From Selaginella moellendorffii (taxonomy: Eukaryota; Streptophyta; Lycopodiopsida; Selaginellales; Selaginellaceae), in contig NW_003314281.1 of NCBI RefSeq assembly GCF_000143415.4, forward strand, positions 1,859,149-1,923,148: a DNA stretch of 64,000 nucleotides, written 5' to 3'. Each line of letters opens with the position of its first letter. The stretch's first letter is position 1. A program made the position numbers and the translations under genes. Shown here piece after piece: positions 11,410 through 21,125 of the stretch. A model generated the notes under the pieces. The model was not told the origin of the DNA, searched no databases, and was given only the letters and a program-made list of their open reading frames with translations.

Positions 11410-12897
11410 ACAGACGGCACAGTGGAAATCCTGTTGGCAATCAAGCGGAAGGATGTGAAATCCAGTTTACTTATCCGGGTAAGCTTCTCAAGTAGAGAAA
11501 GGAGCTGGCTGATTTTGGTTTTGCTGCCAGTGGTTTGAAGAATGTTTCACGCCAGAATGCAAGCAGTGGAGCTTTCAGGGGGTCTTGCTTGGTCATGGTA
11601 GGCTAGCTAGAGATTCATTTCTGCTTTATTCACGGGTGCTTTGGAGATGATTTCATTACCAATGGAGTCTTGCTATCCCTTATCATAAGATGCTGCTCTG
11701 AGCTTGACAACAAGTCGTTTCCTACTCAGTTTCGCTCAGTTTCGCTCAGTTTCGCTCTTTGCTTTGATTCACGCTCCAAGGGCGAAGTCCTGGAGCTGCT
11801 CATCGGGTTTGGCGAGCAGCTAGAACGTTTTGCGCATCTGGTAACTCCTTTTTTTCGCTCATTTTGTATGCAACACCCAACTATGGTGTTCACAGGGTTT
11901 ATGGAAGGCCTATGCTGTTGGTAAGCTAACAAGCACCAGTTATGATTTATTCCGACTGTCACATCGCAGGCGAGAGCCGCCCTTCTCCCGAACTGCAGCT
12001 CGGAAACCTTGATCAGGTTGCGAACTATTGTTGGTCCATGCAGCACGACCGGTAGTAGTAACTCCATGTTCGATCTGATTCTTTTGTACAGTGTCTCTTG
12101 ATGAAGTGCCAGAAGATTGCTCTGCACTTGTCTATTGTGGAAGAGCTTGCCTTGGTGAGGCCGGATCATTCATTCGTGCTTTTCCGTAGACTCTCAGCGC
12201 TATCCGGCATGGGCTTGCAGGAGGTGTTTAAAATGGCAGGGGCGTTCATGGCCACCTCGGCTGATCCGAGGGGCATTTGACATTATCGAGTTGGCATTAA
12301 ATCGTGATCGCCTTGTTTCTACAAGTCAGTGCTATGATTCTACGTTGAAGCTCGTAAAGGTGAGTTACATGTATTTGCAACTAAGTTAATCGTGCTTGTT
12401 AGTTGATATTCAGATCCACGAGTCGACGTTCGAGTTACTCAGGGACATAATGAATCTGCTGTTTGCTTTTGCCATCTATCCGGGCTCTGATGAAACCAGC
12501 CAACAGTTCCTCCAGGTTTGCTCTAATCGGGGAGTCGACCAGCAGTTACGGATGGTAAAGATGATCATGTGCAAGAAACGTTGAAATACTGAGCTCATAT
12601 TTTGCGTGCTACAAGGTGGCGTGTACTGTATACCTGTACCTGAGCCTCATGTTAAAGATGGTAAGACGAGAGCTTCTTTGTGATTTGTCCCTGCGAGACT
12701 CACTCAGGCGAAACGTTTTGGTGCGGAGGAGCTTAAATGCGTGGTTCAAAGAGCTAAACCCGCAATCTATGGAGGTCAAAGTTGATCGTGGTGCTTCTAT
12801 AACGCGTAGAAGTGCGGTTCCCTACCTAGAGCATGCTCTACTGGCGACGAAGGACCCCAAGTTTATTGTGGAAAACGGCCTTCCTTCCGAGCTCTAA
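11410..12897 (+). pseudogene. Gene X, copy A (unrecognised, degraded)
   Basis: Exon-like pieces match those in copies B and C. The first exon corresponds to one that in copy C starts MAQLKSTDVLFEIKRKDVK; here ACG replaces the ATG and part is deleted. Later pieces encode SLIIRCCSELDNKSFPT, GEVLELLIGFGEQLERFAHL, GLWKAYAVGESRPSPELQL and VPEDCSALVYCG, then a region around MGLQEVFKMAGA and a tail with ESTFELLRDIMNLLFAFA. Stop codons and small indels break the reading frame, so this copy is probably dead. I do not recognise the family; the sequence looks like an alpha-helical cytosolic protein. Confidence 0.5.
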
Positions 12898-13025
12898 CGC
12901 ATGTAAGAGACTGTACGGTAGATAAACTGCAAGTTTCTATAGAACCCTAAAGACGTATAAACTCCATGAGGGTCTAGGGCTTAGTGATCGTCCTAGTTGT
13001 TGAGCGCAGGGGTGAGGCCCGGATC

Positions 13026-14721
13026 TCGGCGTCGGCGCTGGCATTTTGGGATACTGCATTCTAGTAGCAGCGAACACTGTTGATTCGGGCAAATGCAGAC
13101 AGTCGGAGGCGATCCTGGCATGGCTACAAGAGGAGATCGGCTACAGATCCTTCCAAATTCTTGAGATCTTTCAAAGTTCTTACTTTTTTCTCTTTTTTCT
13201 CTCTTGGAAACCAGGCACAAACAAGTCCAGCTTGTGCAGATCATTGCCGAGTACCGGCGAAGATTAGCAAGGTATGTTGACCGTGCTTGAGAGGCACAAA
13301 GAAGGAAGCTTGCGGAGTCCAAGAAAGAGCAAGACACCGTGTATGCAACGCCGATCAAAGGTGACGATCAGATCCTCATAGAGACTGCGCAGGAACATCG
13401 CCTGCAAGAACCCGAGCTTTGCAACCTCGACGGCCTGTGGCTCTCTCCTCCTCCGTACGAGGGAAACGAGAGCGTGATCTTCTCAGTAAGCTGTCGCGAT
13501 AGCAGCTCGCATGCCTTTCTTATACTCCTGCTTGAGTCGATCACCAAAGTAACGGAGAGGATCGACATCCGAGCGGACGCAGAGAAGCTAAGGTTTGTGA
13601 GTGCTGCTGATCTGCATGAAGTATAGGAATCTAACTTGGTGTTTGTACCACCAGGTACAAGTACGAGAACAACGAAATAGTGGATGATTTGTCCACTGAG
13701 CCAGAAGATTCACCACTTGGCAAGAAGCTTAGCGGTAAAGTTGGATTGGAGATGTCTAATAGGAGAACGAATTGGGAGATTCGCGAGAGACAGGGAATGC
13801 AAGGTTTTTGTCTTTCTTCTAGTCATGAAAGTGTCTTTTGCGTTGCAGAAAGCTCATGTTCAGCAGTTTATGGCAACGGAAGAAGCTTTGAACGAAGCTG
13901 CAGAGGCCAAAGCTGCAAGCGACAAGTTAATCAAGTCGCTCAGTGGTGGAACGGAGCTCGACTACGTCCAGAACGAGGGAGGGCTTCGCCAACTGGAGGT
14001 AACTCATCTTCTATTTCGTCCGTCGAGCTGAGCCGTGTGTTACTTAGTGCGAGGTGTGGGCCAAGGAGCGGCAGTTAGCTGGTGTCAAGGCAAGCGTAGC
14101 GACACTCACGTCGGAGGTTCAACGTTCGAAAAAGCTATGCGAAGAAAGAAAACAAGCGGAGGAATCCCTGAGGCGGAAAAGAATCGAGGAGTTCGACGCC
14201 CGCCGCAGGGAGCTGGAATCTGTTTACACGGCGTTGATCCGAGCTAATATGGTAAGCAGCAGCTTAGCATTTCATAGGCAAGTTTGGCAGTCTGGAAAAA
14301 ATCTCACGAATAATTTGTAGGAAGCTGCTGCTGCGAGGGAGCAACATCCGGCCGCAGCATTCGAGTATTCTGCCAACACAATACTTCCTGTCTGTAATAT
14401 GGTACAAGAGAAGACCGTGGGTGCTCAGGACCTCTTAGAAAGAGAAGCCACCATTTTTCAGAGAAGCCCGGACAACCGGCTGTATATGCTGCCTGTCACA
14501 CCTCAGGTGTGTGAAATCTGCCGGATAGCTGCAGCATCACAATACTCGCAAGGTATGTAAATTTGTTTCATCCGTCAAACAAGTTTTCCTCTTTCTTTTT
14601 GTTTCGTATTGTAGGAGCTGAAGCACAAGATGCTGGCATGATAGCCATTGTGGAAGCGCTGAGGTTCTGTCTCAAGCCTTGCTCTTCTCCGGCCAGCTTT
14701 GTCCGGTCTTTGTCCGGCCAG
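13026..14721 (+). pseudogene. AUG5: AUGMIN subunit 5, copy A: 5' part, truncated
   Basis: This matches the intact AUG5 at 27763-30715 but has lost much of the first exon: after [15 protein letters not shown]-like sequence the copy jumps straight to the second exon. A premature TGA follows the RYVDRA region. The middle of exon 2 is deleted. At about 14516 the sequence jumps from the end of the exon equivalent to 29663-29848 to the end of the following exon. After the piece encoding [15 protein letters not shown] the copy ends and an inverted fragment of the coiled-coil gene begins. It cannot encode a working augmin subunit. Confidence 0.85.
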
Positions 14722-14866
14722 CCTTCGTGACTTCTTTCTTGGAAACAAGCTCCCGAATGTTCTCGTCACCTGGATTAAATGTTTCAAGAGTTAACTTAGA
14801 AAGCACGGATCCAAGCCTTCTCACCGACGATTGTAGTTGTTTCGGTCCACTCGTCCACTTGACTCA
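14722..14866 (-). pseudogene. Inverted fragment of the coiled-coil gene
   Basis: The reverse complement matches the end of the first exon, the whole first intron and the second exon of the coiled-coil gene (roughly 6960-7112). It is about 145 bases long and sits exactly between the broken AUG5 copy and the broken PPR copy. At single bases it resembles the copy at 20122-21125 more than the intact gene (for example GTCAAGTGG). Confidence 0.85.
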
Positions 14867-14909
14867 GGCTGGCCACGAAGGGTTAAAGTGGTTGGGGTGG
14901 CCTGTTAAA

Positions 14910-16203
14910 GTTGCTCGAGCTCGTCACAGGCTGGTTTTGTGCATCGGTTGCTCTTTGAGAGCGGGTTCCAGTTCAACGCCATGGTAGAGTCCTCTCTCGT
15001 GGACGCGTATGGCAAATGCAAGAACGTCAGTGCTGCAAGGACAGTGATTAGCTCCATGACGGACAAGACCAACGTGGTGTCTTGGAACTCTTTCATCAGA
15101 GCTTTGGCCAGCAGCAGAGATGCGAGTGGAGCTCTTCAAACGTTTCGAAGCTTGCTCTCCAAGGCTTGGTTCCCGACACGGTTACGTTCATCAATGCCAG
15201 CCAGGGAGCGAGAACTCCTCCGGAAGCAAAGTACCTCGAAGCTTGCCGCCAGGAGAGTGGGGTCCAACTGGACGTAGCTCTCGGCAACGCTCTCATCAAC
15301 ATGTTTGGCGGCAGCAGCCAGCCTTGCGAAGCTCGGAGAGTTTTCGATGCGACTCACAACAAGAACATCGTTTCCTGGAACGCGATGCTGTCGGCTTACT
15401 CTCAGAACGGACACTTCGTTCTGAGGGACGCTTTCAGCCGGAGTCCATCCTCGGACGTGGTAGCATGGACTGTGATGATCTCGGTCTATGCTCAGAACGG
15501 TCGACCCCAGGAAGCCATCGCTCTCTTCTTCCGCATAACAGTCCCGCCAGATGGCGTTGTCTTCGCCACCGCTCTGGAAGCCTGTGCGAGAGCCGAGAAC
15601 TTGGAGGCCGGGAGAGTGGTCCGAGCAAAGATCGTGGACGCTGAGAGGGCGGTGGCCAACGCGGTGCTGGACCTCTACGGCAAGTGTGCCGAGATCGTCG
15701 AGACAGCGGAGATCTTCGACAGGATGAGGCAGCGAGACACAGTTTCGTGGAACACTATGGTGGCGGCGTATGCCCCAGCCGGGCATACCGCCTGGAGCCT
15801 GTGGTGCTTCCGGGCGATGCAGCTGGAGGGCGTTTGTCTGAGCGAGGTGAGCTTGGTGAGCGTGCTCTCGGCATACAGCCACGCGGGTCTCGTCGAGCAG
15901 GGCTGCCAGTGCTTTGCCTCCATCGCGAGTGACTATGGGATGGTTCCATCGCGCGAGCAGCAGGGGTGTGTGGTGGATCTCCTGGGCCGAGCGGGGTCGT
16001 GGATTGCGGAGGATTTGATCCGGGTGGTGGCTCCATCCACGTCGAGCTCCGAGCTGTGGAAGGCGGTGTTGAGCGCTTGCAGGATCCACTCGGACGTGGA
16101 GCTGGGCGAGTGCGCGGCTGCTTGCGTTCTGGAGATGGATCTTGGCAGTGACTCCGCTCATATGATCTTATCCAATATCTGTGCTATGGATCATCCAACT
16201 TAG
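14910..16203 (+). pseudogene. PPR gene copy B, 5'-truncated with internal deletion
   Basis: Nearly identical to the 3' two thirds of the PPR gene at 8316-10553. It starts in the region encoding VHRLLFESGFQF, so the targeting sequence and first motifs are gone. A one-codon-scale indel near 15155 shifts frame around the KLALQ/LLLQ stretch. About 80 codons are cut out in frame between SQNGHF and the FSRSPSSDVV motif. Downstream of 15160 a frame of more than 300 codons is still open to the same TAG stop, so a short PPR protein is conceivable, but no promoter or start like that of copy A remains. Confidence 0.8.
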
Positions 16204-16739
16204 ATGGAGTTTCTTGAGTGTGATCCTCGAAAACCATGCAGAAAAACTTCTCTTGAGGACTTTTCTATAGCCTGTTGACATTGTGACAATGATATAGTCT
16301 GAAAGGATTCTAAGCTTGCGAAGAAACCATGCGGTGGCAAAGAAGGAAATGGTCTTGGTTCCTGCGACGACTTCCTTGGTATGACTTCGCAATGTCGGGC
16401 GCTGTCGAAGTTTTAGCCGAGAATCCCGAGCGGCTTCTTTTCTGGTCCACGGAAGACTTCGGGCCGAGTGGATAAGCACGGAAAATTGTACAAAAGTCTG
16501 AGCAGAATGGTGGCGTGCCAGTGACTTGAAAATGGTCGCGTTTTTTTGACAAGTTGGCGAGTTTGGTGGGCAGACCAGCGTGATTAAAGTCTTTGCGACT
16601 TGAAAGATGGAAAGATGGGACCCCAGGAAGTAACTCGGAAGCTCCGGATCATCTCAGCACTCAGTGGTATAAATTCGCAAGCTTTTCTCGAGATCGATCG
16701 CCAATTTAGAGGTTTGCTTTGCTCTTACTTTGCTCTTCG
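16204..16739 (+). promoter_or_regulatory. Upstream region of CRP gene B with TATA box
   Basis: Same block as before CRP gene A, with small indels. The TATA box (TATAAA) is at 16668-16673 and the start codon at 16740. No other gene is visible. Confidence 0.7.
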
Positions 16740-17000
16740 ATGAGGCGATTTGGAGTGATGTTCCTGGTGCTCTTGGCGCTGGCGGCGGTGGCTACGGAGG
16801 TGGAGGCGCAGCAGCAGTGCTTCCGCGAGAATGCATGCCTGCCGGGAGGATTGAGCTGCAACTCCTATTGCAAGTCTTGCCATTTCTTCCAGGCGGGCCA
16901 GCGATGCGTCAAGTGCAAGGGCGGGAGCTGCACCCTGTTTGGAAGATGCATCTGTGATGCACCGTGCAGCGTCTCAAACTGCCCAACGTATTCAGGCTAG
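16740..17000 (+). CDS. Secreted 12-cysteine peptide, copy B
   Basis: Intronless, 86 residues. The signal peptide has the same protein sequence as copies A and C, and all 12 cysteines are in the same positions. The mature part differs from copy C at five codons, all amino-acid-changing (FRENAC, CLPGG, CNSYC, and SV in CSVSNC), plus one silent change. A conserved 3' flank with AATAAA-like sequence (GAAATAAAAG near 17050) is present, as in the other copies. The promoter block, the intact frame and the conserved cysteines argue that it is expressed. Function unknown; see copy A. Confidence 0.85.
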   Translation: MRRFGVMFLVLLALAAVATEVEAQQQCFRENACLPGGLSCNSYCKSCHFFQAGQRCVKCKGGSCTLFGRCICDAPCSVSNCPTYSG

Positions 17001-17159
17001 AAAACAGCCTGACTCTGACTCTGTTGCTTGCTTCTCCCAAGGTCTTCATGAAATAAAAGATGTGTTCGGTGTCAGCTTAAGTTAATCAAAAGGAGGGACA
17101 AAATTACTCTCTTTAAGGAAGGGTAAAGTTTAACATATAAAGCGAAACCCTGTTAAGGT

Positions 17160-18245
17160 ATTTGCTTTCATTGATGGCACATCCTGTTGGCGATCAAGCG
17201 GAAGGATGTGAAATCCGGGTAAGCTTCGCAAGTAGAGAAAGGAGCTGGCTGACTTTGCTTTTGCTGCCAGTGGTTTGAAGAATGTTCCGCTGCCAGAGCC
17301 TACGATGCAAGCAGTGGAGCTTTCGGGGTCCTGCTTGGTCACGGTAGGCTAGCTAATTCACTTGGAACTGCTTTATTCAGGGGTGCTTTGGAGCAGTTGT
17401 CGATGATTCCATCGCCAACGGAGTCTTGCTATCCCTTATCATAAGATGCTGCTCTGAGCTTGTCAACAAGTCGTTTCCTACTCTGGTGCCCAGTGCCGCT
17501 CTTTGCTCTGATTCACGCTCCAAGGGAAGTCCTTGAGCTGCTCATCGAGTTTGGCGAGCAGCTAGAACGTTTTGCGCATCTGGTAACTCCTTTTTTTCGC
17601 TCATTTTGTATACAACACCCAACTGTAGTGTTCACAGTGTTTATGGAAGGCCTACATGCTCATGCTGTTGGTAAGCTAACAAGCACCAGTTATAATTTAT
17701 TCTGACAGTCACATCGCGAACTGCAGCTTGGAAACCTTGATCATGGTCCATGCAGCACGACCGGTAGTCGTAACTCTTTCCGTGCATGTTTGATTCTTTA
17801 AGGCAGTGGCACTTGGAGTACATCTGGATGAGCGTGGGCACTGCGAACTCCAGGCCAGCTTCCACTGAGCTCTTCCTCAATCGACAAGTGCAGAGCAATC
17901 ATCTGGCACTTCATCAAGAGACACTGTACAAAAGAATCCTTGGTGAGGCCGGATCATTCATTCGTGCTTTCCGTAACCGTCTTGTTTCTAGTGTCTATGG
18001 ATGCTAAGGACGGAGCAGCGCTATCCGGCATGGGCTTGCAGGTGTTTGAAATGGCAGGGGCGCTCATGGCCACCGGCGCGACTCGCCTGATCCGCGGGGC
18101 ATTTGACATTTTCGAGTTGGCGATAAATCGTGATCGCCTTGTTTATACAAGTCAGTGCTATGGTTCTACGTTGAAGCTCGTTAGGGTGAGTTACATGTAT
18201 TTGCAACTAAGTTAATTGTGCTTCTCTTTTGCAGTTGATATTCAG
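17160..18245 (+). pseudogene. Gene X, copy B (unrecognised, rearranged)
   Basis: Contains the same pieces as copy A: an exon encoding SELVNKSFPTLVP-like sequence, EVLELLIEFGEQLERFAHL, and DGAALSGMGLQVFEMAGA. Its start region has lost sequence after GATGGCACA, and the middle is replaced by an inverted block at 17801-17938. The copy runs directly into an AUG5 intron at about 18246, so its 3' end is missing. Not functional as a whole gene. Confidence 0.5.
17801..17938 (-). other. Inverted composite block: PPR fragment plus gene X fragment
   Basis: On the minus strand, 17801-17867 encodes part of the PPR gene (VEAGLEF, then LIQMYSKCHCL), a segment that is deleted from the adjacent PPR copy B. 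The contiguous 17868-17938 is the reverse complement of the gene X exon whose plus-strand form is seen around 12080-12150. Both pieces therefore lie inverted and side by side inside gene X copy B. Confidence 0.8.
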
Positions 18246-19090
18246 ATTCTACGATCCTGTTTTGGTTTTTAAAAAACTACAGGCACTCGTTGAAGCCATG
18301 GGAATCAGCTCTATGCTAGGCCCTGAGGCGATAGCGGCAGCGGAGAGAAATGCCGACATGGTTGCTGCCAGAGCTGGTGCAGGCGACCCTTCAGCGATGG
18401 CGTCAATCTGCCGGATAGCTGCAGCATCACAATACTCGCAAGGTATGTAAATTTGTTTCATCCGTCAAACAAGTTTTCCTCTTTCTTTTTTTTTCGTATT
18501 GTAGGAGCTGAAGCACAAGATGCTGGCATGATAGCCATTGTGGAAGCGCTGAGGTTCTGTCTCAAGCCTTGCTCTTCTCCGGCGAGCCTTCTGGAAAACC
18601 TGGCGCGCTCCATCAACTTGGTTCAGACACTGAGAGATCTCGTTGGCAGCGGACGAGCTCTTTTGACAGCAGCAAACATCTCCAGACCCGACTACGAAAA
18701 GTAAAGAACAAAAACACCAGATAAACGTTTTCCAAGTCTCACTCCTTTGGATGCTTTGCTCCAGAACTGCGAATGCGTGTGCTGAGACAACCAGAGAACA
18801 GGAGCTCATTGCTCTCGAGGAGTGGCTACCGACGCGGTCCTCGAAGCGCACAAGTGCCTGGAAGATTGCCATCGAGTTCGCGGCCTGGTAAACTTCTCGT
18901 CTCATCAGCTGGATTTGACACGAGATAGACTTCTTCTCGCGCAGGTGAACGAGTTGTGGGAACAGTCAGCCGCAACCGCGGTGGTTTGGATCACGTCAAA
19001 ACGCTGCTGCCTGGTTTCGCTCACGTCAAGCAGCTCCAAAACGCCTTCTATGAGAAGCAGCTGCTGTGCCGTACAATCCGATGAAAGCAC
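18246..19090 (+). pseudogene. AUG5: AUGMIN subunit 5, copy B: 3' part only
   Basis: Begins inside the intron before the exon encoding [15 protein letters not shown] and continues through the last four exons of the AUG5 gene, closely matching 29888-30715. A deletion in the penultimate exon removes the PSLKHA codons and shifts the frame, an AG change precedes it, and the final exon has lost bases around the VDGQN region. The stop codon is also altered. A relic, not a working gene. Confidence 0.85.
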
Positions 19091-19389
19091 AGTACAGTTG
19101 CCACGTAAGCATCAAAAACCGTTATTGCGGAATATTCGCCAATTTGGAACATTCGAACATTCGAACGCAACCGGATTCGAACGGGTATCGAACGTTTAAT
19201 ACCCGTTTAGCTTTTTTTCGAACCCTGATTTTACGGTTTTTTTGAACCTTGATTTTACATGAACCCTAATCCTAAGTAAAAGAAAGCATATTCTTTAGGG
19301 TTTTTAAAAATATTCTTGGTGTTTAAACGCCGTATTATACGTGCGTTTTAAATGGTGTTTTTTATTAATCGTACCCGTTCGAATGCAAG
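19091..19389 (+). other. Degraded spacer between AUG5 copy B and gene Y copy A
   Basis: This has the same position as 30716-30913 in copy C but contains extra AT-rich sequence with short internal repeats (GAACCCTGATTTTACG-like and TTCGAACG-like units). No gene seen. Confidence 0.5.
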
Positions 19390-20121
19390 TGACTCACAAC
19401 GTCCCGCTGTGCGTGTCGCCACAGCGGGCCGCATCGACTATCCCGTGAACTATGATCCGGGGATCACGTCATGCCACCGCCGCCGCAACATGTATGGGCA
19501 TTTTCTTCGATTTCGATTTGGTCCTGCTCGATGTCCGGCATCATTGCGTTCTGGTCTTGATTTTCCTGGAGCACAGGGATAGATCCAAGGATGAGAATGG
19601 TGAGGGGTTTTATTTCCTGTGTAGGCCAAAGAAATCCATGACTTTGTGGATATTGAGTCCACTGCGGATCCACTTGAGAAGCGTCCTGTAAAATGGAGGA
19701 GAGCGCCTGTTAGCAGGGTGAATCCAAAGTTTACCCGGGAGGTGTCACACATGAAGCTGGATAACATGTGTACCGTGGAAACTCGCGTTCACGACCCAAA
19801 GCTCCGGGCTCTCCAGTGCTGGTATCTTCCGAAACTTAAGAGACAACCTCGTTCTCCTGGTGCCAAAGCCGAGGGCGCGCCGAGGATGTTCCGGGTAAGC
19901 TTTTGTTCTCTCTTTTCCTTTGAAGTTTGTTTGTTTACTCGTTTCTTCTTTTCAGCTCTCCGTCGCGCCCTGCCCTGGGAATCCGGTCATGGAGCTCTCT
20001 TCCATCCTCGAGCGATCTAGCGGCCACGAATTTCTTGGGGAGCGATGCTGCGAGCTTGCGATCGGCCTCACTGGATGCGTTTGAGCACCGGGATCATGAA
20101 AAGAAATGGCCATACATCCAA
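19390..20121 (+). pseudogene. Gene Y, copy A (broken)
   Basis: Matches the intact gene Y at 30914-31981 through its first three exons. The start ATG is replaced by CGT, one G is missing from the run in the PGDHVM codons (frameshift), and after the third exon the fourth exon is replaced by about 130 bases of unrelated sequence. That insert ends at the short string ATCCAAAGGCC, where gene Y stops and the coiled-coil relic starts. Confidence 0.75.
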
Positions 20122-21125
20122 AGGCCTTGTACTTCATATTCTCAAGAACTTCCGAAGAAAAAGGCTACTTTGGTTTCAATTGACGAGACAGTGATGACAG
20201 GGGCTTCAAAAGAACCAGCTCAACAATACGCTGACCAGATGCTGCACTACGAGCTGGAAAATTACGTCGGAAAAGATGCTGTAGAAGTTAGAACCGAGTC
20301 TGCTTGTAAGGAATCGTACAGTGGCGATGACAAGAATACTCCTCAAGTGCTGAATAGTCAAGTGGACGACTGGACCAAAACAACTACAATCGTCGGTGAG
20401 AAGGCTTGGATCGGTGCTTTCTAACTTAACTCTTGAAACATTTAAGTTTCCTAAAGAAGAAAGAAGTCACGAAGGTTTGCCGCTTTAACATGCTTGCTTT
20501 CTTTCTCACTCGCATTACAGGAAAAGAAGGAACTTTTAGACGACTATAAACAAGGTTAAAATTGACTGGAGTGCTATACGGAGTATGAAGTCAAGGCAAG
20601 TTTTGTTTGTAAGCCAGCATTTCTTCTATTTGGTCTTCTAAATTCTTCTATGCTTGCTGATTGCAGATAGTTGAAATGAAAATGATGATGCTAAACATGA
20701 AATCTCAGTATCGGCAGCAGATGACGACTACCGGAAAAGGCCATATCAATGTGAAACTTCTACAGCTGCCAACGATGAAAGAGTTTTCCTTGGTTACAAG
20801 CAACCAAGCGAAACAAAACGTTGATTTTCTGAAGAAGCAAATGCAAAAGCTCAAGCAGGATAAAGAAAAATTGAGCAGGGAGCTCTTTCCTATGAAAAAG
20901 AAGCAGAGGTACATGTGTCATTATCCCAAGCCTGCTTCTTGAACTAAATTTCTTGCCAGGCAATCTGAGAAGCAGAAGAAAAGCCTTGATGATGCATTGG
21001 ATAAAGTCTCAGGTTAGCAGACTGCAATTCCAGGAACTAAAACAGTATAATGTTCCAAATACCTATTGGGCTTAGTTTAATGATTTCAGAGAACTAGCAA
21101 GATGAGATGAAAAGATATTGGATCT
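20122..21125 (+). pseudogene. Coiled-coil gene, copy B (5' and 3' truncated)
   Basis: Matches about 6710-7770 of the intact coiled-coil gene: the end of the first exon and exons 3-5, with deletions (the second exon is largely missing, exon 3 has lost its central codons, and the last visible exon is corrupted). Matching sequence fades at about 21125, where AT-rich retroelement sequence takes over. Confidence 0.85.
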
